NCBI GenBank assembly: GCA_934630905.1
Contig: CAKTXN010000031.1
Coordinates: 1 to 18,634 of the forward strand
Length of the DNA: 18,634 nucleotides
DNA from: an uncultured Eggerthellaceae bacterium
GTDB lineage: Bacteria; Actinomycetota; Coriobacteriia; Coriobacteriales; Eggerthellaceae
Direction: 5' to 3'
Shown piece by piece: positions 5,187-12,355 of the stretch (positions within the stretch are counted from its first letter, which is position 1; the number at the start of each line of letters is the position of its first letter). The notes beneath the pieces were generated by a model. It made no database searches. It was not told the DNA's origin and saw nothing but the letters and a program-made list of their open reading frames with translations. The position numbers and the translations under genes were made by a program.

Positions 5187-6824
5187 TTACATCATGCCGC
5201 CGCCCATACCGCCGGCAGCGCCGCCCGCCAGTGCGGACAAATCGGGACCCTGCTTGGGGATCTCGTTGATGGTAGCCTCGGTGATAAGAATCAGACTTGC
5301 AACGGATGCAGCGGACTGCAGTGCGGTGCGGGTAACCTTGACCGGGTCGGAAACGCCCATCTCAATCATGTTGCCGTACTCGCCGTTTGCGCAGTTCAGG
5401 CCTTCGCCCTTAGCCATGTTCTTCACGCGGTCAACAACAACGGAGCCTTCGAAACCAGCGTTTTGCGCAATAGCGCGCAGCGGAGCCTCCAGAGCCTTGC
5501 GGATGATAGCGATACCAACTTCTTCGTCCTTATCGGAGCCCTCCAGGCCGTCCAGCGCGGAGATAGCGTTCACCAGAGCAACGCCGCCACCAGCAACAAT
5601 GCCCTCTTCAACAGCAGCACGCGTTGCCTGCAAAGCGTCTTCGATGCGGCTCTTGGTTTCCTTCAGCTCGGACTCGGTAGCAGCGCCCACCTTCAGAACG
5701 GCTACGCCGCCGGAAAGCTTTGCCAGGCGCTCCTGCAGCTTCTCGCGGTCAAAATCGGAGTCAGTGTGATCGATTTCAGAGCGAATCTGAGCAATGCGAG
5801 CGTTAATAACTTCCTTGTCACCTGCACCATCGACAATAAGGCAGTTGTCCTTGGAAACCTTGACGGTCTTTGCGGTACCCATTGACTCGATGGTGGCGTC
5901 GGCCACGGTCATGCCGAAGTCTTTGGCAATAACCTGAGCGCCGGTCACGGCAGCAATGTCTTCCAAGATGCGCTTACGACGATCGCCGAAGCCCGGAGCC
6001 TTGATAGCAACGCAGGTCAGCGTGCCACGCAGACGGTTCAGTAAGATGGTTGCAAGTGCTTCGCCCTCAACGTCTTCAGCAACAATGAACAGCGGGCGGC
6101 CAGAACGCATAACGGTTTCCAGCAGCGGCACCATGTCCTGGATGTTGGTGATCTTCTGGTCGGTAACCATGATGAAGGGGTCCTTCAACACAGCTTCCAT
6201 GCGCTCCATATCGGTTGCCATGTACGGAGAAATGTAACCGCGGTCGTACTGCATGCCTTCAACGATTTCGGTATCGAAGCCGAAGGTCTGGCTCTCTTCA
6301 ACGGAGATTGCACCATCCTTGCCAACGGCCTCCATAGCCTCGGCGATCTTCTCGCCGATAACGGGATCACCAGCAGAAATGGTACCAACGTTGGCAATCT
6401 GAGCCTGCGTGGAAACAGGCGTTGCATCAGCCTTGATAGCCTCAACAACCGCATCGGTTGCCTTCTGGATACCGCGGCGGATGCTCAGAGCATCAGCACC
6501 GGCGGTCACGTTCTTCAGGCCTTCGGTCACAATGACATCTGCCAGAAGCGTTGCGGTAGTGGTGCCGTCGCCAGCAACATCGTTGGTCTTAACGGCAACT
6601 TCGCGAACCAGCTGAGCACCCATGTTCTCAATGGGATCTTCCAGCTCAACTTCCTTAGCAACGGTCACGCCGTCGTTCGTGATAAGGGGAGCACCGTAGG
6701 TCTTCTCCAGGGCAACGTAGCGACCCTTGGGGCCAAGCGTTACTTTAACGGCAGCTGCCAGCTTGCTAACGCCAGCGGCAAGACCGCTGCGGGCATCGGC
6801 TTCGAATTTAATATCTTTAGCCAT
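5187..6824 (-). CDS. groL: 60 kDa chaperonin GroEL
   Basis: 545 residues, the normal length. GroEL forms the double-ring cytosolic chamber that folds proteins with ATP. Visible hallmarks are the N-terminal VKVTLGPKGRYVALEKTYGA, the ATP-binding DGVTVAKE and AGDGTTTAT segments (about residues 50-92), the AAVEEGIVAGGGVAL signature near 400-415, and a Gly/Met tail ending GGMGGGMM that projects into the cavity. The ATG at 6824 is preceded by a weak purine-rich site, AGAAAGAAGAG. It is the second gene after groES but separated by an unusually long, folded 187-base spacer. Regulation is expected through the CIRCE element upstream of groES. Confidence 0.98.
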   Translation of the reverse strand: MAKDIKFEADARSGLAAGVSKLAAAVKVTLGPKGRYVALEKTYGAPLITNDGVTVAKEVELEDPIENMGAQLVREVAVKTNDVAGDGTTTATLLADVIVTEGLKNVTAGADALSIRRGIQKATDAVVEAIKADATPVSTQAQIANVGTISAGDPVIGEKIAEAMEAVGKDGAISVEESQTFGFDTEIVEGMQYDRGYISPYMATDMERMEAVLKDPFIMVTDQKITNIQDMVPLLETVMRSGRPLFIVAEDVEGEALATILLNRLRGTLTCVAIKAPGFGDRRKRILEDIAAVTGAQVIAKDFGMTVADATIESMGTAKTVKVSKDNCLIVDGAGDKEVINARIAQIRSEIDHTDSDFDREKLQERLAKLSGGVAVLKVGAATESELKETKSRIEDALQATRAAVEEGIVAGGGVALVNAISALDGLEGSDKDEEVGIAIIRKALEAPLRAIAQNAGFEGSVVVDRVKNMAKGEGLNCANGEYGNMIEMGVSDPVKVTRTALQSAASVASLILITEATINEIPKQGPDLSALAGGAAGGMGGGMM

Positions 6825-6865
6825 GATTCTCTTCTTTCTGTAGCATCGGCGTTTGGAGCGGCACC

Positions 6866-6944
6866 TTGACTTTCAGAACCCAGTAAGCCCTCGCACACGG
6901 CGCGTTAGGCCGCTTAGCTCGGACTTCTGGAACCTTCAAGTCAA
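6866..6944 (-). promoter_or_regulatory. Stem-loop in the groES-groEL spacer, groEL-proximal
   Basis: TTGACTT (6866-6872) and AAGTCAA (6938-6944) are perfect complements, and inside them CAGAA (6874-6878) pairs with TTCTG (6925-6929). The loop is about 46 bases and GC-rich. No T-run follows in the transcript direction, so premature termination is not the obvious role; processing or stability control of the groESL mRNA is possible. Confidence 0.5.
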
Positions 6945-6945
6945 T

Positions 6946-7006
6946 CTGCTCGCTCGAAACACCTCTTAACGAAGTTGAATTTCGAGATGAATTTCTAAAC
7001 GAGCAG
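6946..7006 (-). promoter_or_regulatory. Stem-loop in the groES-groEL spacer, groES-proximal
   Basis: CTGCTCG (6946-6952) pairs with CGAGCAG (7000-7006), and directly inside CTCGAAA (6953-6959) pairs with TTTCGAG (6980-6986). This gives a 14-bp stem interrupted by one 13-base bulge. It begins five bases beyond the groES stop codon and is followed one base later by the second stem-loop, with no T-run. It may protect the 3' end of a processed groES mRNA. Confidence 0.55.
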
Positions 7007-7011
7007 CAAGA

Positions 7012-7299
7012 CTACTCAAACACGCCGTAGATATCCTCGGCGCGAACAATCAGCAGTTCCTCCTCGTCAACGGTCACTTCCGTGCCGCCGAACTTGCCAT
7101 ACAGAACCTTGTCGCCAACTTTAACCGGCATCGGAATCAAAGCGCCGTCCTTGTCGCGCTTACCTTCGCCAACAGCAACTACGACGCCAGTCTGAGGCTT
7201 TTCCTTGGACTCGCGAGACAGATACAAACCAGAAGCAGTTTTGTCCTCAACCTCGTCGCGCTTAACGATCACGCGATCACCCAGTGGTTTCAAAGTCAT
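7012..7299 (-). CDS. groS: 10 kDa co-chaperonin GroES
   Basis: 95 residues beginning MTLKPLGDRVIVKRDEVEDK, with the mobile-loop region TASGLYLSRESKEKPQ that contacts GroEL and the C-terminal VDEEELLIVRAEDIYGV. It forms the heptameric lid of the GroEL chamber. The frame is open nine codons further, but the ATG at 7299 is the family start and has AAAGGA about ten bases upstream. It is the first gene of the groESL operon, with a perfect CIRCE operator and a clear promoter upstream. Confidence 0.97.
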   Translation of the reverse strand: MTLKPLGDRVIVKRDEVEDKTASGLYLSRESKEKPQTGVVVAVGEGKRDKDGALIPMPVKVGDKVLYGKFGGTEVTVDEEELLIVRAEDIYGVFE

Positions 7300-7341
7300 T
7301 TTGAAGCCATCCTTTCTGCGTTGCACGCATTTGTTTGTTTC

Positions 7342-7368
7342 TTAGCACTCAGTCATATCGAGTGCTAA
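7342..7368. promoter_or_regulatory. CIRCE operator (HrcA-binding site)
   Basis: The half-sites TTAGCACTC (7342-7350) and GAGTGCTAA (7360-7368) are perfect inverted repeats with a 9-base spacer, exactly the CIRCE consensus. It lies just downstream of the predicted groES transcription start, where binding of the heat-shock repressor HrcA blocks transcription. hrcA itself is not in the window. Confidence 0.97.
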
Positions 7369-7383
7369 TCAGATAACGTTTGC

Positions 7384-7411
7384 ATATTAGCACCATGACG
7401 TTTAGTTTCAA
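7384..7411 (-). promoter_or_regulatory. Promoter of groESL
   Basis: On the minus strand TTGAAA (7406-7411) and TAATAT (7384-7389) are separated by 16 bases. The transcription start would fall near 7377, about nine bases before the CIRCE operator, giving the classic vegetative-promoter-plus-CIRCE layout. Confidence 0.8.
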
Positions 7412-7600
7412 GGATGACTCAAGAAATCTATCTGATTGTCACTTAGATGTAAGAAAACGGCGAAGACACCGACCGGTTGAACCGAGCACCGAGCCACCGC
7501 GAACCTTAAATCGAAGCCGCCGCCGAACGCGAACGCCCGTGACCATCGCAAGTACCGCGCAAGGCGGCGCTTGGTAATGTGCCCGGGACTCGACTCTTCT

Positions 7601-8419
7601 CTACCGGTAAAAATCAGCGGAAGGAAACGGCGGCTCGAGCGCCCGCTTGAACGCATAGCTGCGCATCGTCTTTTCGATACGCTCCACTTCAGCCGCATCG
7701 AAACCTTCGGCGGCAACTTCTTGCACGGACATTTCGCGCTCCACCAAGCGAATAAGAATCTGATCGAGCAACTTATAGCTTACCCCTAGGCTCTTCTCAT
7801 CTTCCTGACCTGCGGAAAGCTCTGCCGAAGGCGGCTTATCAATCACATGCTGCGGAATAGGCTCCACCTGCCCTGCCGCCCGCGCTTGCTGGTTCATCCA
7901 TTCGGCCAGCTCGAAAACGTGCGTTTTATACAAGCCGCCAATAGGCGCATACGCGCCCGCAGTATCGCCGTACAGCGTGGAGTAGCCCATCATCGCTTCG
8001 CTCTTGTTGCCGGTGTTCACCACCATCCAGCCATACTGGTTGGACAGCGCCATAAGGACAATCATGCGGCAGCGCGCTTGCGAATTTTCCGCCGCAAGCC
8101 CCGCAAGGTCTTCGCCATATGCCTGGCGAAACACCTGTTCAAAGGCGAGAAACGGCTCTTTGATGGAAAACGTGCGCGCCTCAATACCCAAGCGCTCCGC
8201 TAAATCGTGCGCATCGGTCAGCGAGTGGTCGGAAGAAAACGGACCCGGCATCAAAACGCCGTGAACGCGCGGCGCGCCAAACGCCTCTACGCACAGCGCA
8301 GCTGTCACGGAAGAATCAAGGCCGCCCGACAAGCCAACAATAACTTCTTTACAGCCAATTGACTCGGTGAATGCGCGCAACTGGGAAACGCACTCCTGGT
8401 GTACTTGATTCATATCCAT
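7601..8419 (-). CDS. nadE: NAD(+) synthetase, ammonia-dependent type
   Basis: 272 residues. It converts deamido-NAD to NAD with ATP and ammonia, the last step of NAD synthesis. The PP-loop SGGLDSS sits at about residues 30-36. The substrate-binding stretch VVNTGNKSEAMMGYSTLYGD and the loop KPPSAELSAGQEDEKSLG are typical of NadE. There is no N-terminal glutaminase (nitrilase) domain, so it should use free ammonia or a separate amidotransferase. The ATG at 8419 has AAGGAGG upstream. It begins 21 bases after the hypB stop, so it is likely co-transcribed with hypB. No T-tract terminator is obvious after it. Confidence 0.95.
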   Translation of the reverse strand: MDMNQVHQECVSQLRAFTESIGCKEVIVGLSGGLDSSVTAALCVEAFGAPRVHGVLMPGPFSSDHSLTDAHDLAERLGIEARTFSIKEPFLAFEQVFRQAYGEDLAGLAAENSQARCRMIVLMALSNQYGWMVVNTGNKSEAMMGYSTLYGDTAGAYAPIGGLYKTHVFELAEWMNQQARAAGQVEPIPQHVIDKPPSAELSAGQEDEKSLGVSYKLLDQILIRLVEREMSVQEVAAEGFDAAEVERIEKTMRSYAFKRALEPPFPSADFYR

Positions 8420-8440
8420 GGGAGATGCCTCCTTCGGCCA

Positions 8441-9091
8441 TTATGCCTGACGAATGCGCTCCGCCAGCCACGATGCCCAAGCGTCAACGCCTTCGCCTTT
8501 CGTGGCGGCAATGGGAAAAACGGGCGCTTGCGGATTCAGCTGCGTAACGGATGCGCGGAATGCTTCTTCGTCAAAATTAAACACCGGCATCGTGTCCACT
8601 TTGTTAAGGATAATGGCTTCTGATATTTGGAACACACCCGGGTACTTGAGCGGCTTGTCGTCGCCCTCGGGCACGGACAAAATCATGACCTTGGCGTTTT
8701 CACCCAAATCGAAGTCGATAGGGCATACCAGATTGCCCACATTCTCAATGATAATCAAGTCAAGACGCTCCAGATCAAGAACGTCAATTGCACGCTTGAG
8801 CATGGCGCTTTCCAAGTGGCACGCGCCGCCCGTATTGATCTGAACTGCGGGAATACCCTGCGCTTTAATGCGCTCGGCGTCCACGGAGCTTGCAATGTCA
8901 CCCTCGATAACAGCAATGTTGAATTCATCGCGCAGCGCCTCGATGGTTGCCAAAATGGTGGACGTCTTACCCGAACCAGGGCTTGCCAGCAAATCAAGAA
9001 CGAACACGTGGTTTTCCGCAAAGCGCTTGCGCAGTTCGGCCGCAAGCGTGTCGTTTTTGTCCAAGATAGGCTGTTTCATATCAATTTTCAT
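8441..9091 (-). CDS. hypB: Hydrogenase nickel incorporation GTPase HypB
   Basis: 216 residues. HypB is the GTPase that, with HypA, delivers nickel to [NiFe]-hydrogenase large subunit. The P-loop ASPGSGKT is at about residues 36-43; the metal-site GGACHLE, the NVGNLVCPIDFDLGE segment and NKVD follow. The N-terminal CxxCGC nickel motif and His-rich stretch of E. coli or rhizobial HypB are absent, so it is the short form. I chose ATG 9091 (AAAGGAT seven bases upstream, family start MKIDMKQPIL). The frame is open to 9346, and a second credible start with GCAGGAG exists at 9196, giving 35 extra residues. It pairs with nadE downstream; hypA lies upstream beyond a terminator. Confidence 0.95.
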   Translation of the reverse strand: MKIDMKQPILDKNDTLAAELRKRFAENHVFVLDLLASPGSGKTSTILATIEALRDEFNIAVIEGDIASSVDAERIKAQGIPAVQINTGGACHLESAMLKRAIDVLDLERLDLIIIENVGNLVCPIDFDLGENAKVMILSVPEGDDKPLKYPGVFQISEAIILNKVDTMPVFNFDEEAFRASVTQLNPQAPVFPIAATKGEGVDAWASWLAERIRQA

Positions 9092-9399
9092 GGCATATCC
9101 TTTGCATTGAACTGGATGTTTATCTTTTAGGGCAGCGCCGTTGGCTTGCCTAGCAAGCAGCCGCCCGAATCTTTCGTTTGCGACAGTGTACGCCATAACC
9201 GCATCTCCTGCACGCTCATTCGTGCTCAGCGGGTGTTTTATCGGGCGATTACTGAGCGGTTCACGGAGTTTTCTCTTCACATCCTTCTTGCGATCGAACG
9301 AAGCAGATCGGAAAGCTTCAAAGCCCGCGGGATTGGCTGCGCACATAACGTTTTAGGGAATGCGCAACGCGATGTGCGACTGCACGTCACATCCTGAAG
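9092..9399 (-). other. hypA-hypB spacer with in-frame upstream reading frame
   Basis: About 310 bases separate the hypA terminator from hypB. The hypB frame stays open through most of it. A potential start at 9194-9196 with a good ribosome binding site gives a 35-residue extension (MAYTVANERFGRLLARQANG onward) that I do not recognise. I see no strong promoter, although hypB should need one because of the terminator. Confidence 0.4.
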
Positions 9400-9427
9400 C
9401 AAAAGAAAAGCGCCCCGAAGAGCGCTT
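9400..9427 (-). terminator. Rho-independent terminator after hypA
   Basis: On the minus strand AAGCGC and GCGCTT form a perfect 6-bp stem with an 8-base loop containing TTCGG, followed by TTCTTTT. It begins about 12 bases after the hypA stop, so hypA and hypB are probably separate transcripts or linked only by read-through. Confidence 0.8.
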
Positions 9428-9439
9428 CCGCGGTTTTTC

Positions 9440-9814
9440 TTATTCGCCCGGTTCTTCGTCGGGCGTTTCAATCTCAATGGAATCGATTTGCATCTCGCGC
9501 CCCGAAAGAAGTTCGGTAACAAAGCTGCCGCACGCAGGGCACGACACATGAAAGCGATCGTGCTGGTAACGCTCGCCGCAGTCAAGGCACACGCTTTCCG
9601 GCTTGACCAAGTTCACGTTAAGCTCAGCATGGGCGCACAGCTCGTATTCGGGCAACTCACGCAACGCCTCGAACGCGAAAATCAGCGCCTCATGGATGCA
9701 TTCGGTCATTTCTCCCACGGAAAGCGAAATGGACGTCACGCTAAGCGCGCCCGCCTCTTTCGCCGAATCGCGCACGGTATCCATGACCCCGGTCATAATC
9801 CCCAGTTCATGCAT
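9440..9814 (-). CDS. hypA: Hydrogenase maturation nickel metallochaperone HypA
   Basis: 124 residues. It begins MHEL, with His2 as the nickel ligand, and carries two CxxC pairs (Cys76/Cys79 and Cys92/Cys95) forming the structural zinc site, both typical of HypA/HybF. It works with HypB to load nickel into hydrogenase. The ATG at 9814 is preceded by GAGGAG seven bases upstream. It follows tatC by 83 bases on the same strand, so a tatA-tatC-hypA transcript ending at the terminator at 9400-9427 is plausible. The C-terminal tail is acidic (PDEEPGE). No hydrogenase structural gene is in the window. Confidence 0.95.
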   Translation of the reverse strand: MHELGIMTGVMDTVRDSAKEAGALSVTSISLSVGEMTECIHEALIFAFEALRELPEYELCAHAELNVNLVKPESVCLDCGERYQHDRFHVSCPACGSFVTELLSGREMQIDSIEIETPDEEPGE

Positions 9815-9897
9815 GGTAAAACTCCTCTACTGGTTTTCAGCGCCAGAACTAGTCGTTTTCGCAGTCACGACAATCCATCGCACCGCCCGCACCAGAA

Positions 9898-10734
9898 CTA
9901 GTCGTCCGCACGCTCCGCGCGCATCTTCTTCCACTCCGCCATCATTTCGGCTTCTTCGGCTTCATCGCGTGCACGCTGCGCTTCTTGCTCCTTCAGACGT
10001 TTGCCCAGCGCAATGCGGGAAATAAGCAGACTCAACTCGTACAGAGAAACCATAGCGGCGAACATCAAGATCATGGTAACAGGCGATGCATCGGGCGTGA
10101 TCATGGCAGAAACAACAATGAGCCCCATGTATACGTAACGCCACGAAGCGCGCAGCTTCTTGTACGGCACAATGCCGAATACCACCAGGTAGAACACGAC
10201 AAGCGGCAGCTCAAACGCAAGGCCGAAACCAATTTCGAACTTGATGATGATGCTCACATACGATGAAGCACGCGGCAGCACGGCGGCAAAACCCGACGCC
10301 TGGTCGCACAACCACGAGAAAGCCGGGTTCAAAATAATGAAGTAGCAGAACACCGTGCCCAAAATGAACAGAGCAACCGCTGCGGCGAACGTGGGAATAA
10401 ACCACTTGCGCTCTTTTGGCTTAAGCGCCGGAAGGAAAAATGCAAGAATCTGCCACAAAATAATGGGCGAGCACGCCACTAAAGACACCCAGAACGAAAC
10501 GCTGAAGCGCACGCTAAACGACTCAAACGGGTCGATAGCGGTCAGCACCGCCATGCCTTGCGCATCGGTCGGAAGGAACTCCGCGATAGGCATAACCAGG
10601 AACTGCGCGATGGTCGGCGTTGCGAGATAGAAGATGCAAACCGATACGGCAAGGGCAACAACAATGCGAACCAAGCGCATGCGAAGTTCGCCCAGGTGGT
10701 CCATAATGGGCATTCGAGCAGGTCCGATAGGCAT
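9898..10734 (-). CDS. tatC: Sec-independent (Tat) protein translocase subunit TatC
   Basis: 278 residues with six predicted membrane segments. TatC recognises twin-arginine signal peptides and organises the Tat pore. The N-terminal MDHLGELRMRL motif (about residues 11-21), the SFSVRFSVSFW segment and the FELPLVVFYL stretch with its conserved Glu are typical. The C-terminal about 35 residues are a charged, probably coiled-coil tail ending ERADD. The ATG at 10734 has GGGAGG upstream; the tatA/B stop lies four bases before it, so translation is probably coupled. Tat exports folded cofactor-containing enzymes, which fits a respiring anaerobe. Confidence 0.96.
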   Translation of the reverse strand: MPIGPARMPIMDHLGELRMRLVRIVVALAVSVCIFYLATPTIAQFLVMPIAEFLPTDAQGMAVLTAIDPFESFSVRFSVSFWVSLVACSPIILWQILAFFLPALKPKERKWFIPTFAAAVALFILGTVFCYFIILNPAFSWLCDQASGFAAVLPRASSYVSIIIKFEIGFGLAFELPLVVFYLVVFGIVPYKKLRASWRYVYMGLIVVSAMITPDASPVTMILMFAAMVSLYELSLLISRIALGKRLKEQEAQRARDEAEEAEMMAEWKKMRAERADD

Positions 10735-10737
10735 AAT

Positions 10738-11445
10738 CTACTCCCTCCCTTCAATGGTAGATGGTGCAGCGGTGGGAGCAGCATCGGCTGCGGAAATTTC
10801 AGGTGCGTCGGTCGCGGGAGCCGCAGCTTCGGCCTGCTGGGCCTCAACTTGGAAAACAGCAGCATCGGCCGCTTGCACGGCTGCCGCCGCAGCGGCGGCT
10901 TCTTCGGCGGCTTTTTGCTCTGCCTGCGCGGCAAGACGTGCAGCGCGCTCTTTCTCGTAGCGGGCGCGGCGCTCGGCAAACGTCTCGGCGGGCGCCTCTT
11001 TGCCAGCGTTGGCAGTGGCGTCGGCGGTATTGCCAGCGCCGGCGGCATTATCGGTAGAAACAGTGCTCTGAGCTGGTGTTTCGGCGGATTCACTCTTCGC
11101 CGATGCTGTTGCAACCGTAGCTGCGCCATTCGAAGCAGCAGAAGCAGCCGGCTTTTTCTTCTTGGCAATAGAAGCCATTTCGTTCAAATCGCCCGCCAAA
11201 GAAGAACCCGTTTTCTTTGCGATGCCGCCCATTTTATCCAGAGCAGCCAGCGGATCTTTGAACGGATCTTCCGCGTTGGGGTCGAAAACGTCTTCTTTGA
11301 TGACTTTGCTCATATCGCGCTGCGCGCTTTGGAACGTGCGAATCGCACGCCCTAACGTCTTGGCCACATCGGGCAGACGATCGCCCACCAAGATAAAGCC
11401 GAAAATCAAAATGATAAGCAGCTCAAAACCGCTGATTCCGAACAC
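10738..11445 (-). CDS. Tat translocase TatA/TatB family subunit
   Basis: 235 residues. The N-terminus MFGISGFELLIILIFGFILV is the single membrane helix, followed by the amphipathic helix DRLPDVAKTLGRAIRTFQSA, the TatA/TatB fold. MFGISG and the long tail are TatB-like, but only one such gene is present with tatC here, so it could serve both roles. The last 150 residues are Ala/Glu-rich: a coiled-coil segment ERRARYEKERAARLAAQAEQ near residue 150-170, then an Ala/Pro-rich acidic tail, longer than usual for the family. The usual FGPxxLP hinge reads VGDRLP. AAGGAG precedes the ATG at 11445. Confidence 0.92.
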   Translation of the reverse strand: MFGISGFELLIILIFGFILVGDRLPDVAKTLGRAIRTFQSAQRDMSKVIKEDVFDPNAEDPFKDPLAALDKMGGIAKKTGSSLAGDLNEMASIAKKKKPAASAASNGAATVATASAKSESAETPAQSTVSTDNAAGAGNTADATANAGKEAPAETFAERRARYEKERAARLAAQAEQKAAEEAAAAAAAVQAADAAVFQVEAQQAEAAAPATDAPEISAADAAPTAAPSTIEGRE

Positions 11446-11604
11446 ATTTTCTCCTTGCTAAAGCCCCGCACCCTATTCGCTTGCCCTCTTTATAGCCTTG
11501 AACAGGGAAAACCCTCTCACTTTGCCTGCACGTACGCCTACACGCCGCCCTTGAGCGCGTAACAATCGCGCCGCGCGATGCATAAAACTGAGCGTTGCGC
11601 CTGC

Positions 11605-11802
11605 TTACGCACCGCCACCTAGCAGCGCCACTGCCATGGTCGGCAGCGCCAGCGCCAACACCAAGATGACGCAAACCGCCACCGTGAAAATCTTCTTCGT
11701 GCGCTCGGCGGCCTTCTTCTTTTCCTCCGCCAGGCGTTCCCGCTCTATCGCGGCCTGCATGCGCGCGTCGCGCTGCTTCGCCGTTGTCTTCTGCTTTCCC
11801 AT
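11605..11802 (-). CDS. Small membrane protein with basic N-terminal coil
   Basis: 65 residues if begun at the ATG at 11802, which has AAGGA upstream; a longer open frame to 11877 lacks comparable support. The first 40 residues are highly charged and Lys/Glu/Arg/Ala-rich (RERLAEEKKKAAERTKK), probably a helix in the cytoplasm. A single hydrophobic segment (IFTVAVCVILVLALALPTMA) ends in ALLGGGA. I do not recognise the family. It precedes the Tat genes on the same strand by 159 bases, so a link with membrane protein export or a structural role is conceivable but unsupported. Confidence 0.7.
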   Translation of the reverse strand: MGKQKTTAKQRDARMQAAIERERLAEEKKKAAERTKKIFTVAVCVILVLALALPTMAVALLGGGA

Positions 11803-12340
11803 TACGTTCCTTAATCGCAACGTTTCCTTGCCTCTGACCAGCGCTTTCTTGATACTGCCGACCAATGCGGGAAACACTAACTATAGAACTGTATCTCTAC
11901 ACGACCTTCCCTGTTCTTGCACACGAAAAGTCATTCTATCCCTGAACAGTGTATCTTAGCATCACCGAAAACAAAGAGGAGCGGCTTTACAAATTCAACG
12001 CAAAAGCACCCGTTTGCGGTGCGGAAAATTGCTTCTCCTGCGCTTCCTGCCAGCACGACTGCCGCCCCGGCACCTGTCTCGCCCCCCTGTTTCGCCTTCT
12101 GCATCTTCCCCAACCCCTTCCCAGCCCTTCACCCCGCCCGCGCTGCTCCTCTCCTTCGCACCACACCGCCGCCCGCGCGGCCCCTTCTCCAGTGCCTTCC
12201 CCGCCATTTCCCAACGTTTCCCCTCTCCTTCGCACCGCCGCAAACGCCCAGCCGCACGCAAACCAAGAAACGATACGTGCATTTCACGTGAACGCGGCCG
12301 CGTCAGAAACAAAACGCCTGCGCAGCAACGTCAAATGCCG
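11803..12340. other. Divergent intergenic region containing a C-rich tract
   Basis: About 540 bases between the small membrane protein (minus) and the radical SAM gene (plus). From about 12050 to 12250 the plus strand is overwhelmingly pyrimidine, with runs of C and very few G. A 15-bp direct repeat (CCTCTCCTTCGCACC) occurs at 12148-12162 and 12222-12236. Frames crossing it encode Pro/Ser-rich translations with no plausible start and look spurious. No convincing promoter for the minus-strand gene was found. Confidence 0.6.
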
Positions 12341-12346
12341 TATACT
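12341..12346 (+). promoter_or_regulatory. Probable -10 element of the radical SAM gene
   Basis: TATACT ends nine bases before the ATG at 12356, so transcription would begin at or about two bases before the start codon, giving a leaderless mRNA. There is no ribosome binding site before the ATG and no clear -35. The same pattern is seen at the exporter gene at 4863. Confidence 0.5.
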
Positions 12347-12355
12347 GCCCTCATT

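Noticed and set aside
5136..5885. 249-codon plus-strand open frame over groEL
   Set aside because: It is antisense to groEL, has no ribosome binding site, and is explained by third-position GC bias.
7408..7716. 102-codon minus-strand frame between nadE and groES
   Set aside because: It overlaps the nadE C-terminus in another frame, has a Lys/Arg/Ser-rich translation with no recognised motif, and no ribosome binding site.
12014..12355. Upstream extension of the radical SAM gene by 114 codons
   Set aside because: It translates the C-rich tract into Pro/Ser/Arg-rich sequence unlike the family, and the predicted -10 lies within it, just before the chosen ATG.
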